From Candidatus Cryptobacteroides avicola (GTDB lineage Bacteria > Bacteroidota > Bacteroidia > Bacteroidales > UBA932), in contig JADILV010000079.1 of assembly GCA_017695115.1 (NCBI GenBank), forward strand, positions 1 to 64,000: 64,000 nucleotides of DNA, written 5' to 3'. A model generated the notes under the pieces. It saw nothing but the letters and a program-made list of their open reading frames with translations. It ran no database searches and had not been told where the DNA came from. The position numbers and the translations under genes are program-made. Of this stretch, positions 28,662 through 39,471 are shown one piece after another; the first letter of the stretch is position 1, and each line of letters begins with the position of its first letter.

Positions 28662-30832
28662 TACTCCCCTCCTTTCATTTCAATATACTTGGTCACAATG
28701 TATTCAGTACCGTCCGGGAACACGGCCTCCGCCTTCAATACTCCGGACTTCTCCAGAATATAGTATCCGCCAGGCCCCGGAGCTATCCCGTCACCGTCAA
28801 AGGTCCATACTATATCTTCCGCCTCTGCCGCATTGTATAGTCTCAAAGGAAGACGCGTCCCTTTCGGAAAACTGCCGTCGCTGTTCCTTGCCACATTGTA
28901 AAGGTAAATATACGGAGGATAGGAAGTAGACGGATGCGTATTGATCTGCCTTATACGCACCCTTCCTGAAACGCCGCCGATGGAATAGCCTATACTTACG
29001 GTATATGATGAAGACGGGACCAGATCTTCAAAAGTCACGGAATACTTTCCATACTCATACGGCTCGACATACAGAGACGAGACCTGCCCGCCGTCCAATG
29101 CAAGCACCACTTCTGCCGGACTTTCAGTATCTGCCGTCCATGTCACGATAGCCGCATCCTGAAAGGCACTTACATTGATCTCGTCGACAGACGGAAGCAT
29201 GGAATACTCGTTCTCATAGACACGGAAACTGACGGCCCCGGCCTCGTATTTTATTTCCGTCACCGATACGCCGGAAACGTCACCTGACCATGATTCGAAT
29301 GCCGGATCGGAAGCCGGTGAGAAAGAATCATTGTCGCCTGACGGGAAAAAGATCCTCTGCATATCCGCATCAGGGACACTTGGCCCGGAGAATATGACCG
29401 AAGGATCAGCCTCCTCCAGGTCTGCGCACTGGTGTGCCCTGTGGGCATTGACCGTATTGGCATAAGTTCCGGACATGAGCCACCTGTCGCATGCCCTTGC
29501 CCCATATACGTAATTGTAAGAACTGTCTATATGGTAGATTAGCATACCGGAACCGCCTATATAGGCGTCCCATCCTGAAGCCTCCCTGCACTCGAACAGA
29601 AAATATTCCCCTTCCGCATCGGCAGGCGAATACATGTAGCGTCCGGAAACATTCACCGGCTGGAGCGTATACTGTCCGGTGTACAGTGTGTCCGGAGCGG
29701 AAAGTCCCAGAATATGTCGTTCGACAGCATTAAGATTCGGAGGAGTCCGTCCTTCATTGTTCATGTTGCCCCTGTCCATAATGGATGTCCTGCCCCACAT
29801 GGCTTCTGATATGCCGTTCCTGTCATAGAAGTCCGGCAGGCCCAAAGTATGGCAGAATTCATGGCAGAACGTACCGATATTGGCTATCCTGTCATCTGAA
29901 GCCCCGTCGGAAAGCAGCTCCGATGTACATGCATAGCAATTGATTTCCACCCCGTCGCAGACAAGGCCCAGATTCCGTTCGTCCTCCAGGAAACCCGACT
30001 TCGACCAGATATGGTCGGCTCCGGCCCCGGCAGCTTCATCACCTCCTGCAAAAAACACTATGACAGCGTCAAGCTCACCGTCATTGTCATTGTCATATTC
30101 CGAAAAGTCAATCTTGCCGTCAGCTGCAGAACAGGCGTCATAAATCATCCTCCCCACCCTTATATCGCTTCCGGCCGCATCCAGATTGTCATTCTTGCCA
30201 TAATAGCTGAAATTATTCGGAAGAGTGACTATGTCGCTTACGTCGAACTGGAATTCGATGCGTCCGGAAAACTGGTCCCGGAAATAGTCTTTCGCACTGC
30301 CCGCAGACCCGTTCACGCTGTAGCCCGGACTGTTGAGCAAGGCATCGAAATCCTCTTTCGTGTAGGTAAAAGGCAGATCCTTGAATGCCGCCAGCAGGAC
30401 AGGTACCCTGACCGTCCCGGTCGAAACGGAAAATCTCGGTCCAGGAGACCTGTTGCGCGAAGAACGGCCCGATGCCGACATCGCCTTCGCCCCCAACCTG
30501 TCGTAAGGGACAGCAGCCGAAGAGGCTCTTGAGGCAGGTACGGTCCCCACACGGTTTCCCGTACTGCGAAGGGCTCCGTCGGTATCATAGAAAGCATAAC
30601 AATAGAACCCGTCATCATCCTGCACCAACGGATAACCGTCCTCTGTTGTCAACACCTTCACGTACTCGTCTCCCGACAACACGGCCCGGAAAGACATCCC
30701 GTCCGGCTGGAACAGCATCACTCTGGAAGTCCTGGCCGGAGCAGAAAAAAGGACGGAAGGCAATACGGATGATACGGCCGACAAAACAAAGACAACTGCA
30801 ATAATCCTGTACAGCACTGACTTGCCGTTCAT
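28661..30832 (-). CDS. Secreted M6-family metalloprotease
   Basis: 'GTFCHEFCHTLGLPDFYDRNG' (HExxH), 'DAVIVFFAGGDEAAGAGADHIWSKSG', signal peptide, C-terminal FN3-like domain. Confidence 0.9.
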   Translation of the reverse strand: MNGKSVLYRIIAVVFVLSAVSSVLPSVLFSAPARTSRVMLFQPDGMSFRAVLSGDEYVKVLTTEDGYPLVQDDDGFYCYAFYDTDGALRSTGNRVGTVPASRASSAAVPYDRLGAKAMSASGRSSRNRSPGPRFSVSTGTVRVPVLLAAFKDLPFTYTKEDFDALLNSPGYSVNGSAGSAKDYFRDQFSGRIEFQFDVSDIVTLPNNFSYYGKNDNLDAAGSDIRVGRMIYDACSAADGKIDFSEYDNDNDGELDAVIVFFAGGDEAAGAGADHIWSKSGFLEDERNLGLVCDGVEINCYACTSELLSDGASDDRIANIGTFCHEFCHTLGLPDFYDRNGISEAMWGRTSIMDRGNMNNEGRTPPNLNAVERHILGLSAPDTLYTGQYTLQPVNVSGRYMYSPADAEGEYFLFECREASGWDAYIGGSGMLIYHIDSSYNYVYGARACDRWLMSGTYANTVNAHRAHQCADLEEADPSVIFSGPSVPDADMQRIFFPSGDNDSFSPASDPAFESWSGDVSGVSVTEIKYEAGAVSFRVYENEYSMLPSVDEINVSAFQDAAIVTWTADTESPAEVVLALDGGQVSSLYVEPYEYGKYSVTFEDLVPSSSYTVSIGYSIGGVSGRVRIRQINTHPSTSYPPYIYLYNVARNSDGSFPKGTRLPLRLYNAAEAEDIVWTFDGDGIAPGPGGYYILEKSGVLKAEAVFPDGTEYIVTKYIEMKGGE

Positions 30833-30881
30833 CAATGATTTCTGAATTAATGCGCCGACCATCTGAAAACTTTATAACAAA

Positions 30882-30920
30882 TGCTATATTTGCAATGCAA
30901 AATATTCTGCATATATAGCA
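30882..30920. repeat. Inverted repeat overlapping a -7 box in a divergent promoter region
   Basis: TGCTATATTTGCA / TGCATATATAGCA, 12 of 13 positions complementary; includes TATATTTG at 30885-30892. Confidence 0.6.
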
Positions 30921-30927
30921 ATTTTTT

Positions 30928-31902
30928 ATGAGACGGGCAATCAAAGATTCTTTAACCATCATTGCAGGACTTCTGTCCTGTACTGTGCTATCCGCTCAGG
31001 ATCAGACAGTTGAACAGCTGAACGAATATGGGACACTTGACCGCTGGTCAGTACGTAAAGTCAAGGAATCCGGCATCATCGGAGGCAAGACCAAGTATCT
31101 TTATGAATTTTTCGGGGCCCAGGACACCACTGAAACCCGCGAACCGTTTGCCGCTCCGGACGGCTATCTGTGGAGGACCAACAATGTACTGGCCGTAGTA
31201 AGCGGTGTCACCAAGACCAGCAACACCGTATTTCCTGAAAAGCGCGGAAACGGCTACTGCGCCAGAATAGAGACCCATATCGAGACAGTCAAAGCCATGG
31301 GCATCATCAACATGGATGTAGTCTGCCAGGGGGCCTTCCTGTTAGGATCGCTTCCCGAGCCGATAAAAGACACCAAGAACCCGATGTCGAAAGTCCTTTA
31401 CGGAATCCCTTTCACAGGCAGGCCTGCAGCATTGGTTCTCGATTACAAGGCCGATGTAGGACATGAGGCGGTCCGAGGCACCGGCTTCTCCAAGCTCAAG
31501 TCTCTCGGCTACCCGGATTACCCCGAAATAGCTGTAATTCTCCAGAAACGATGGGAGGACGAAGAAGGCAACGTACATGCATTGAGGGTAGGGACAGGAA
31601 TAGAAAGGATAACGGAGAACATTCCTGACTGGATCAACGGACACAGGATAGACATCCACTATGGGGACATTTCCGGCCAGCCGTTCTTCAAAGATTACAT
31701 GGGCCTCAACAATGATCCGGAAAGGGCATTCCATACCCTGAACGGCAAAGGGGACAATGTCATCGTACAAGAAGAAGGATGGGCCGCTCCTGAGGAACAG
31801 CCCAACTTCATGATCATCAAGTTTATATCCAGCTGCGGCCAGGCCTTCTACGGAGGCGTCGGCAACACCCTCTGGATAGATAATATCCATATAGAAATGT
31901 AA
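30928..31902 (+). CDS. Secreted PCMD-type (putative carbohydrate-metabolism domain) protein
   Basis: Signal peptide; overall pattern 'TSNTVFPEKRGNGYCARIET...GIPFTGRPAALVLDYK...GQAFYGGVGNTLWIDNIHIEM'. Confidence 0.6.
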   Translation: MRRAIKDSLTIIAGLLSCTVLSAQDQTVEQLNEYGTLDRWSVRKVKESGIIGGKTKYLYEFFGAQDTTETREPFAAPDGYLWRTNNVLAVVSGVTKTSNTVFPEKRGNGYCARIETHIETVKAMGIINMDVVCQGAFLLGSLPEPIKDTKNPMSKVLYGIPFTGRPAALVLDYKADVGHEAVRGTGFSKLKSLGYPDYPEIAVILQKRWEDEEGNVHALRVGTGIERITENIPDWINGHRIDIHYGDISGQPFFKDYMGLNNDPERAFHTLNGKGDNVIVQEEGWAAPEEQPNFMIIKFISSCGQAFYGGVGNTLWIDNIHIEM

Positions 31903-31916
31903 TCCCCGGCAGAGTA

Positions 31917-32041
31917 GTGAGGGTAACTAAAAAGGTGGGATTTCAAGGCCTGCGCAGATGAGAAAACCGCAGTGTACTGTCGTACATGAGGATTTTCGAA
32001 TCAAGCGTAACGCAGAAATCACCATTTTTAGTTACTCTCAC
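31917..32041. repeat. Nested imperfect inverted-repeat element between convergent genes
   Basis: GTGAGGGTAACTAAAAAGGTGGGATTT (31917-31943) pairs with AAATCACCATTTTTAGTTACTCTCAC (32016-32041); inner pair GAAAACCGCAGTGTA / TACATGAGGATTTTC. Confidence 0.6.
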
Positions 32042-33654
32042 CAGATGAAATCGAACCGTATATCGCGAGGAATATTATGCCCGTTCACATTGGCGATATC
32101 AGCAGCAAGCGGCTCATGGATAACGGCATTCTTTTCTGCGTATGATCTGGCGAACTCATAGTCACCGGTAGCCTGCGTCTTAAGAATGAGACCGGCCCAT
32201 GCATCAATGGCTTCCATAGCCTTGGCATAATCGATATGGTAGAGTCCGTCACTGTTTCTTGAGAAAGCCCCGTTGTCTTTAAGGAAATTGTAGCACATCA
32301 TGTTTGCCCTTCCATGAGAAGAGGCGGCTCCGAAACGTACAGAGCGGACAAGCCCTGCGATAAAGGTAGTGATCGCATCTTCTTTGGAAATAAGAGGAAT
32401 CTCGTTCCTGTCTATAAGAGTACATACCATGAACAGTCCGAGGATATCGGCCTTCGCCTCTTCCCACGTAGTCTTCTCGTCTTTAAGGGCCTCGTCTACC
32501 GAGCCTTTCCCGTTCACCGTCTCTTTGACGCCGAGACCATGTGCGACCTCATGGAACGTTACGTTCCAGAAAAAGGCCTCGGAACGGAGGTGTTTCCGCT
32601 GTTCAGGCTCTACGAGCAGCCGGCCTATAGGAAGAAGTATCTTTCCGAATTTGGCGGTAATGCTGTTATGCAGCTGAAGGCGGCGGGTCCCTTTTACAGC
32701 CTGGACACGGTCATCGTTAGGAAGGTTGATTGCTATGGTCTTGCTTCCTGCATTGCAGTCTCCCGCATAATAGATGGCATCATAGACATTCAGGTCAGAT
32801 GATGTCCCGGGAACAAAGGTCTTGTATTCGTCCGGGCATGGCAGAATCTTCTGCAGTTCGGGAAGCATCGAAACGTATTTGGCAAGTTCGGAACTGCGCT
32901 CCTCGTCCTTAAGGAGAATGAAGCACTCGTATGAAGTCTTGAGTTCATTGAGCTTGTCATCATAGTTTTCAATCGGTCCGATGACGATATCAATGTTGCT
33001 GTCCTTCATGTCCATCCATGCCAAGTCGCTCTCATAGTACTCATCCGTACGGAAAGCCTGCACCCTTTTGAGAAGGTAGTTCTTGAGCCCTTCATTTTCC
33101 GTAATCATGGCAGCCTCTTCAAGATATCTGCATATCACGTCCAGAGACTTCCTGTACTCATCCCTGTACCATACGCATTTCAGATTTCCGTCCGCATCGC
33201 GTCTCAGGACGGTATACGGGCTGTTCTTGTCCGGGTCTCCGAATGCAGCGAATTCCTCTGAAGCAATATCCTGAGGATAATAGTTCGCCCCGGCAGGCTT
33301 AGCCCCGTAGTCTTTGATAAAAGGAGAATTGTCATCAAGCCTGTCCCACGGACCGTAATTGATCATGGCAAAGTCCTTTGCCGCCTGGTCATCCAGACTT
33401 TCCATCAGAGCCTTGTCTCCGAAAGTCTGCTGCCAGAAAAGTCCGTCAATCTCCTTTGCCGCCGACCGGAAAAGGTTGAGGACCTGTCTGTCCTTGTCCG
33501 AAAGGGTCTCCAGAAGCGGAGAAGTCAGTTCTACTACTGCGTATTCATCCACTTTCTGCTGGAGGTCCACACTGTTTTTGTCAGAACATGATACGGCCGC
33601 AGCGACACCGGCTACGGCAGAAAAAACCGATAAAGCATTTATTCTCATATACAA
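32038..33654 (-). CDS. M49-like (dipeptidyl-peptidase III-type) zinc peptidase lipoprotein
   Basis: 'FWNVTFHEVAHGLGVKETVNGKGSVDEALKDEKTTWEEAKADILGLFMV' (HExxH plus EEAKAD); lipobox AAVSC. Confidence 0.75.
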   Translation of the reverse strand: MYMRINALSVFSAVAGVAAAVSCSDKNSVDLQQKVDEYAVVELTSPLLETLSDKDRQVLNLFRSAAKEIDGLFWQQTFGDKALMESLDDQAAKDFAMINYGPWDRLDDNSPFIKDYGAKPAGANYYPQDIASEEFAAFGDPDKNSPYTVLRRDADGNLKCVWYRDEYRKSLDVICRYLEEAAMITENEGLKNYLLKRVQAFRTDEYYESDLAWMDMKDSNIDIVIGPIENYDDKLNELKTSYECFILLKDEERSSELAKYVSMLPELQKILPCPDEYKTFVPGTSSDLNVYDAIYYAGDCNAGSKTIAINLPNDDRVQAVKGTRRLQLHNSITAKFGKILLPIGRLLVEPEQRKHLRSEAFFWNVTFHEVAHGLGVKETVNGKGSVDEALKDEKTTWEEAKADILGLFMVCTLIDRNEIPLISKEDAITTFIAGLVRSVRFGAASSHGRANMMCYNFLKDNGAFSRNSDGLYHIDYAKAMEAIDAWAGLILKTQATGDYEFARSYAEKNAVIHEPLAADIANVNGHNIPRDIRFDFIW

Positions 33655-33679
33655 TTAGGTTATCTGATTCAAATTCATA

Positions 33680-35254
33680 CTACTCTTTGTCCCGTTCGGG
33701 AGAGAAACGTACCGGATCGTCATAAAGTTCCTGAAGACTGAAAAGCCTGTCCTTAAGGTCAGCCGCAATTTCACCGTAACCGTCTTTCCCGTACAGATTA
33801 TCAAGTTCATGCGGGTCTTCCTGAATGTCATAAAGCTCCCACTCGTCTATGTCATTGTAGAAATGGATAAGCTTGTACCTTTCGGTACGTATTCCGTAGT
33901 GGCGCTTGACCATGTGCTCGGCAGGATATTCATAGAAATGGTAATACAGTGAAGTCCGCCAGTCCTCCGGATGCTTTCCTTCGAGCAGCGGGACAAGGGA
34001 TACGCCATGCATGTCGTCAGGAATCCCGACCCCGGCAAGTTCCAGGAATGTAGGGGCGTAATCTATATTCTGGACAAGTTCCGTAATATCCCCTCTGCGG
34101 TCGAAACCGTCCGGCAATCTCATGACAAGGGGGGTCCGCATCGATTCCTCATACATGAAACGCTTGTCAAACCAGCCATGCTCACCCATATAGAACCCCT
34201 GGTCAGAGGTATAGACCACAAGAGTGTTTTTCAGCAGATCCTTTTCCTCGAGATAATCCAGAACCCTCCCGACATTGTCATCAAGGGACTTGACTGTCTT
34301 CATGTAATCCCTCATGTACCTCTGGAATTTCCACTCGGCCAGCTCTTTGCCTTTCAGGCCTCTCTTGTAGAATTCTTCTATTATAGGACCGTAGAACCTG
34401 TCCCATGCCCTTCTTTCGTCAGGGTTGAGCCGGCCCAGAATATTCTCGTACACTTTTCTGAGCCCGGATTCCTTTCCGGGGGCCAGCATCTTGAGGTCAT
34501 AGATCAGATCCATGTCATCCTCTATGCTCATCTCCTGGGAAGCGGCAGCCGTACGTCCTTTATAGTCATCATAGAAAGTTTCCGGCAACGGGAATGTCCT
34601 GTCTTCATAAAGAGCGAGATCGGTAGTGTCCGCCATCCAGTTCCTGTGGATCGCCTTATGATTGATCATCAGGAAAAAAGGCTTGTCCTTATCCCTGCCG
34701 TCCTCAAGCCATCCGAGGGCATCGTCAGTGATGATGTCAGTGACATATCCCCTTTTCGGAACGGTGTCGTTCTGCCCTGTGATCATAAGAGGATTGTAAT
34801 AGTCGCCCTGACCGGGAAGCACCTCCCAATAATCGAATCCTGTCGGCAGACTTCCCAAATGCCATTTCCCTACTACAGCCGTCTGGTATCCGGCCTCTCT
34901 GAGAAGTTTCGGGAATGTCTGCTGGGAAGCATCGAAAACACAGGTGCTGTTGTCATAGAACTTGTTGGCGCATGAATGCTTGCCTGTAATGATGCATGCC
35001 CGGCTCGGGCCGCTAAGCGAATTCGCCACGAAACTGTTCGTGAACCTGACGCCGTCAGCCGCTATCCGGTCCAGATTGGGCGTTTCCATATAACGGGTAT
35101 CATAGCAGCTCATCATCTGCGCCGTATGGTCATCCGTCATGATATAGACGATATTGTAAGGCTTCTTCGCCTTGTCCTTCTGCTGGCATGCCACGCAAGA
35201 AACGCCGAGAACGACCGTTCCGGCAACAGGATAAATGAAATGGAATCTATTCAT
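33680..35254 (-). CDS. Type I sulfatase, Ser-type
   Basis: 'IVYIMTDDHTAQMMSCY', maturation motif 'SLSGPSRACIITGKH' (S-x-P-S-R), 'DQGFYMGEHGWFDKRFMYEESMRTPLVMR'. Confidence 0.94.
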   Translation of the reverse strand: MNRFHFIYPVAGTVVLGVSCVACQQKDKAKKPYNIVYIMTDDHTAQMMSCYDTRYMETPNLDRIAADGVRFTNSFVANSLSGPSRACIITGKHSCANKFYDNSTCVFDASQQTFPKLLREAGYQTAVVGKWHLGSLPTGFDYWEVLPGQGDYYNPLMITGQNDTVPKRGYVTDIITDDALGWLEDGRDKDKPFFLMINHKAIHRNWMADTTDLALYEDRTFPLPETFYDDYKGRTAAASQEMSIEDDMDLIYDLKMLAPGKESGLRKVYENILGRLNPDERRAWDRFYGPIIEEFYKRGLKGKELAEWKFQRYMRDYMKTVKSLDDNVGRVLDYLEEKDLLKNTLVVYTSDQGFYMGEHGWFDKRFMYEESMRTPLVMRLPDGFDRRGDITELVQNIDYAPTFLELAGVGIPDDMHGVSLVPLLEGKHPEDWRTSLYYHFYEYPAEHMVKRHYGIRTERYKLIHFYNDIDEWELYDIQEDPHELDNLYGKDGYGEIAADLKDRLFSLQELYDDPVRFSPERDKE

Positions 35255-35404
35255 ATATGCTCAACAGGTAAAAGTGAACAGTCTTTTCACATCAAAACGA
35301 ACCCGTATATTATATTTCCGTCAAAGGTATGAAAAATATCCGTATCAGATACTGTCCGGACAACCGACATTCCGGAACTTCGCCTTTTCCCGGCAATCCG
35401 GTCC

Positions 35405-35450
35405 ATAAAAAAGACGGATGCAGGCAGCCAGAGACTGCCGGACATCCGTC
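35405..35450 (-). terminator. Intrinsic terminator downstream of tpiA
   Basis: GACGGATG...GGCAG...CTGCC...CATCCGTC hairpin with AAAAAA on its left (T-tract on the minus strand). Confidence 0.8.
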
Positions 35451-35487
35451 ATAGAACTTTCAATACCGGTTTCCCGGATCGGAAAAA

Positions 35488-36240
35488 TCAATAAGACCGG
35501 GCGATGGCGATGAAATCATCAGCCTTCAGGGCTGCGCCGCCGATAAGACCTCCGTCGATGTCAGGACATGCGAACAGTTCCTTTGCATTTGAAGGCTTGC
35601 AGCTTCCGCCGTAAAGGATAGTGATTTCCTCTGCAAGTGCGCCGAACTTGTCAGCAAGCACTTTACGGATGCATGCGTGGATTTCCTGTGCCTGCTCTGC
35701 AGTGGCTGTCTTGCCGGTACCGATAGCCCATACAGGCTCGTAGGCTACGACAACCTTTGCCATCTCTTCAGCTGAAAGGGTGTAAAGCACGTTTTTCACC
35801 TGCTCTGAAACCACGTCGAAATGACGGCCGGCCTCACGCTCTTCAAGATTCTCACCGACGCAGAAGATAGGTGAAAGGCCCTCTGCAATGGCAAGTTTCA
35901 CTTTCTCGACAAGCTTTGCATCAGTCTCTCCATAATACTGTCTTCTTTCAGAATGGCCGAGGATTGTGTAGCCGCAGCCTACTGAAGAAAGCATCTTCAC
36001 TGAAACCTCGCCAGTGTACGCACCTTTCTCCTTATCAGCGCAGTTCTGTGCTGAAAGACCTACTACAGAACCTTTTACCACTTCGGCTACAGGATACAGA
36101 TGAGTGAAAGGAGGGGCGATGACAAGTTTAACGTCTGCAGGCACTTCTGAAGCCTTTGCCACTACTTCTTTTGCGAGTTCTACGCCTTCTGGAACAGTCG
36201 TGTTCATTTTCCAGTTTCCGGCAACGATTTTCTTTCTCAT
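35488..36240 (-). CDS. tpiA: Triosephosphate isomerase
   Basis: '[15 protein letters not shown]', '[16 protein letters not shown]', '[17 protein letters not shown]', '[12 protein letters not shown]'. Confidence 0.98.
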   Translation of the reverse strand: MRKKIVAGNWKMNTTVPEGVELAKEVVAKASEVPADVKLVIAPPFTHLYPVAEVVKGSVVGLSAQNCADKEKGAYTGEVSVKMLSSVGCGYTILGHSERRQYYGETDAKLVEKVKLAIAEGLSPIFCVGENLEEREAGRHFDVVSEQVKNVLYTLSAEEMAKVVVAYEPVWAIGTGKTATAEQAQEIHACIRKVLADKFGALAEEITILYGGSCKPSNAKELFACPDIDGGLIGGAALKADDFIAIARSY

Positions 36241-36395
36241 AATTGTATAGTCTTGAATTGTTCTATTCTTTCCTGTCGGCAGACTTTTCTGCCGCGCGGC
36301 AAATTTAAGAATATTTCTTCAATTTAGTATTGGATTTACATACGATATTTTTCCTTACCTTTGCAGGTTGTTGAATGTATTACGAATATCAACCG

Positions 36396-37685
36396 ATGAA
36401 GAATTTTGTTGAGGAACTCAAATGGAGAGGCATGATCCAGGATATCATGCCGGGAACAGAAGAAAAACTTATGGAAGGACCTACGGCCGCATACGTAGGA
36501 ATCGACCCTACGGCTGATTCCCTGCATATCGGACATTTGGTAAGTGTAATGATTCTCAAGCATTTCCAGAACTGCGGACATAAGCCTTTCGCTCTGGTCG
36601 GCGGAGCTACCGGAATGATCGGCGACCCTTCGATGAAATCGCAGGAAAGGAATCTTCTGGATGAAGAGACTCTTGCCCACAATGTGGCATGCATCAAGAA
36701 ACAGCTTTCAAAGTTCCTGGACTTCGAATCCGACGCACCGAACAAGGCCGAGCTGGTGAACAACTACGACTGGATGAAGGACTACAGTTTCATCAACTTC
36801 GCCCGTGACATAGGAAAGCATATCACAGTCAACTATATGATGGCCAAGGATTCCGTAAAGAAAAGACTTTCATCCGAGTCAAGGGAGGGGATGTCTTTCA
36901 CGGAGTTCACATACCAGCTTCTGCAGGGGTATGACTACCTCTGGCTCTACGAGCATAAGGGCTGCACGCTCCAGATGGGAGGCAGCGACCAGTGGGGAAA
37001 CATCACCACCGGAGCGGAGCTGATCCGCAGGAAGCTCGGGAAAGAGGCCTTCGCACTCACCTGCCCTCTTATCACAAAGGCCGACGGAGGCAAATTCGGC
37101 AAGACCGAGAAAGGCAACATCTGGCTCGATCCTGAAAGGACAAGCCCGTACCAGTTCTACCAGTTCTGGCTGAACGTATCCGACGAGGATGCGGCAAGGT
37201 ATATAAAGATCTTCACCATGCTCAGCCGCGAGGAGATAGAGGAAGCCATTGCAAAGCATGCCGAGGCTCCTCATCTGAGGCATCTGCAGAAACTGCTGGC
37301 AAAGGAGATCACCGTCATGGTCCACGGACAGCAGGAATACGACAATGCCGTGGCGGCCTCCGAAGTCCTGTTCGGAAACGCCACTTCCGAGACTCTCCAC
37401 TCTCTGGACGAAAAGACTTTCCTTCAGGTGTTCGACGGAGTGCCGACATTCGAAGTGGCTGCTGACAAACTTCCTGTAAATATTCTTGACCTTCTGGCGG
37501 TAGAGACACAGGTGTTCCCGTCCAAAGGGGAATGCAGGAAGATGGTGCAGGCAAACGGTGTAAGCATCAACAAGGAAAAGATTTCCGATATCAATGCTAT
37601 GATAGGTCAGGATGCAGTACTTAACGGGAAATACATCCTTGCCCAGAAAGGAAAGAAGAATTATTTTATTATAAAGGTGAGTTAG
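36396..37685 (+). CDS. tyrS: Tyrosyl-tRNA synthetase
   Basis: '[18 protein letters not shown]', '[19 protein letters not shown]', '[13 protein letters not shown]'; S4-like C-terminus. Confidence 0.97.
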   Translation: MKNFVEELKWRGMIQDIMPGTEEKLMEGPTAAYVGIDPTADSLHIGHLVSVMILKHFQNCGHKPFALVGGATGMIGDPSMKSQERNLLDEETLAHNVACIKKQLSKFLDFESDAPNKAELVNNYDWMKDYSFINFARDIGKHITVNYMMAKDSVKKRLSSESREGMSFTEFTYQLLQGYDYLWLYEHKGCTLQMGGSDQWGNITTGAELIRRKLGKEAFALTCPLITKADGGKFGKTEKGNIWLDPERTSPYQFYQFWLNVSDEDAARYIKIFTMLSREEIEEAIAKHAEAPHLRHLQKLLAKEITVMVHGQQEYDNAVAASEVLFGNATSETLHSLDEKTFLQVFDGVPTFEVAADKLPVNILDLLAVETQVFPSKGECRKMVQANGVSINKEKISDINAMIGQDAVLNGKYILAQKGKKNYFIIKVS

Positions 37686-37795
37686 ATATGGACTGTGGCT
37701 GCCGTCCTCCAAAAACAAGGGAAAGTCGGACTTCAGCCACAGTCCATACCATTATCAAAAAAATAAAATAATTCTGAAAAGGAAAACGCAGTGTT

Positions 37796-38143
37796 ATGGA
37801 ACATACGGAATCGACAAGGCAGCTGAAGGTAGCGAAGGAGCTGCAGAAGGATATGGCGGAGATAATCCGCAGCAAGGGAATGGCTGTCTTCGAGGGGGCC
37901 ATGGTAACAGTGAGCGGAGTAAGGATAAGCCCGGACCTGTCTGTAGCCAAGGTATATGTCAGCATTTTCCCGTCTGAAAAAGCTGAAAAGGTGATGGGAA
38001 TACTGAAAGAGAATACGAAGGCCCTGAGAGGCGAACTCGGGAACAAAGTGGCGAAACAGCTGAGGATAGTACCTGAACTGACATTTTTCCTGGACAGTTC
38101 GCTTGACTATGTAGCACATATTGAAGAGCTTCTGAAGAAATAA
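37796..38143 (+). CDS. rbfA: Ribosome-binding factor A
   Basis: 'STRQLKVAKELQKDMAEII...VTVSGVRISPDLSVAKVYVSIFPS...ELTFFLDSSLDYVAHIEELLKK'. Confidence 0.93.
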   Translation: MEHTESTRQLKVAKELQKDMAEIIRSKGMAVFEGAMVTVSGVRISPDLSVAKVYVSIFPSEKAEKVMGILKENTKALRGELGNKVAKQLRIVPELTFFLDSSLDYVAHIEELLKK

Positions 38144-39393
38144 TGAACCTGCCGTTCTTCATAGCCCGAAGATACCTTTTCGCCAGGAAATCGCACAATG
38201 TGATAAACATCATTTCGGCGATAAGCGCCATCGGCATGGCTATAGGGACAGCGGCGCTGATAATAATACTCTCTATCTATAACGGGTTCGACTCGCTGGT
38301 CAAAAGCATGCTCAGCAATGTCGAGCCCGATCTTCTCATCACGCCGGCAACCGGAAAAACATTTGTCCCCCAGGGAGATACATACGACTGGATATACGGA
38401 CAGGAGTCAGTCCTGAACATGTGCTGTGTCCTGGAGGAGAATGTATTCATCAACTATGACGGACATCAGGGACTGGCTGTCGCCAAAGGTGTCGACGAGA
38501 TATACGAGCAGGAATCACCTGTCCGCAACCATTTGAGGGAAGGCACATTCACTCTCCACCGTGGAGATGTGCCTCTTGCGTGTGTAGGTGCCGGACTTGC
38601 ATACGAAATGGGTATAAGCCCGAGATTCGTGGCTCCGATAGAAATCTACTATCCGTCAAGGACACGAAACATATCCCTGAGCAACCCGGCTGCTTCACTG
38701 GAATCTGTAAATGTCTATCCGTCAAGCATTTTCAATATAAACAACGAGATCGACAGCAAATATATCATCCTCCCGATAGAAGCGATGCAGGAACTTCTCG
38801 AATATGAAGGTGATGTAGTGTCCGGGGTAGAAATCAGGCTTGCCGGCGGATATCCCCGGAGTGAACTGAAACGGCTCCAGAAAGAGATTTCTTCCAGGCT
38901 CGGGGATGATTTCAAGGTCAGCGACAGGTTCCAACAGAACGAATCCCTATACAGGATGATGAAATATGAGAAGCTGTCCATATACATGATACTGATATTC
39001 ATCATCATTATCATCGCTTTCAACATTTTCGGCTCTCTCTCCATGCTGATTATCGAAAAACGGGGGGACATACAGACATTGAGAAGCATGGGGGCACAGG
39101 ACAGACTCCTAAAGAATGTCTTCGTCCTTGAAGGATGGATGATTTCGCTGCTCGGACTTGCGGCAGGACTGGTGCTGGGAATAGCCTTCTCTCTGATACA
39201 GCAGCATTTCGGGCTGATAAAGATGCCAGGAAACTTCATTGTTCAGGCCTATCCGGTCATCCTGTCCTGGAAAGACATCCTGGCTACGGCAGCCGGAGTC
39301 GCAATCGTCGGATACCTCATAGCCCTGCTGCCCGTCGCGTCATTCTACCGGAAAGAGAAAAGGCAGACGTATACGGATTCCGGAAGTTTGTGA
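38143..39393 (+). CDS. FtsX/LolC/E-type ABC transporter permease
   Basis: 'FFIARRYLFARKSHNVINIISAISAIGMAIGTAALIIILSIYNGF' and 'MLIIEKRGDIQTLRSMGAQDRLLKNVFVLEGWMISLLG'. Confidence 0.92.
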   Translation: MNLPFFIARRYLFARKSHNVINIISAISAIGMAIGTAALIIILSIYNGFDSLVKSMLSNVEPDLLITPATGKTFVPQGDTYDWIYGQESVLNMCCVLEENVFINYDGHQGLAVAKGVDEIYEQESPVRNHLREGTFTLHRGDVPLACVGAGLAYEMGISPRFVAPIEIYYPSRTRNISLSNPAASLESVNVYPSSIFNINNEIDSKYIILPIEAMQELLEYEGDVVSGVEIRLAGGYPRSELKRLQKEISSRLGDDFKVSDRFQQNESLYRMMKYEKLSIYMILIFIIIIIAFNIFGSLSMLIIEKRGDIQTLRSMGAQDRLLKNVFVLEGWMISLLGLAAGLVLGIAFSLIQQHFGLIKMPGNFIVQAYPVILSWKDILATAAGVAIVGYLIALLPVASFYRKEKRQTYTDSGSL

Positions 39394-39471
39394 TGCATTT
39401 ACTGCTTTAAGCGCCGCACAGGCGCGGATTCCGGACAAAATCCATACATTTGCAGGCAAACGGGCATAATC

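Noticed and set aside
30882-30920. Invertible promoter at the 13-bp inverted repeat
   Set aside because: The arms are only 13 nt apart, too close to enclose an invertible promoter segment; treated as an operator or hairpin instead.
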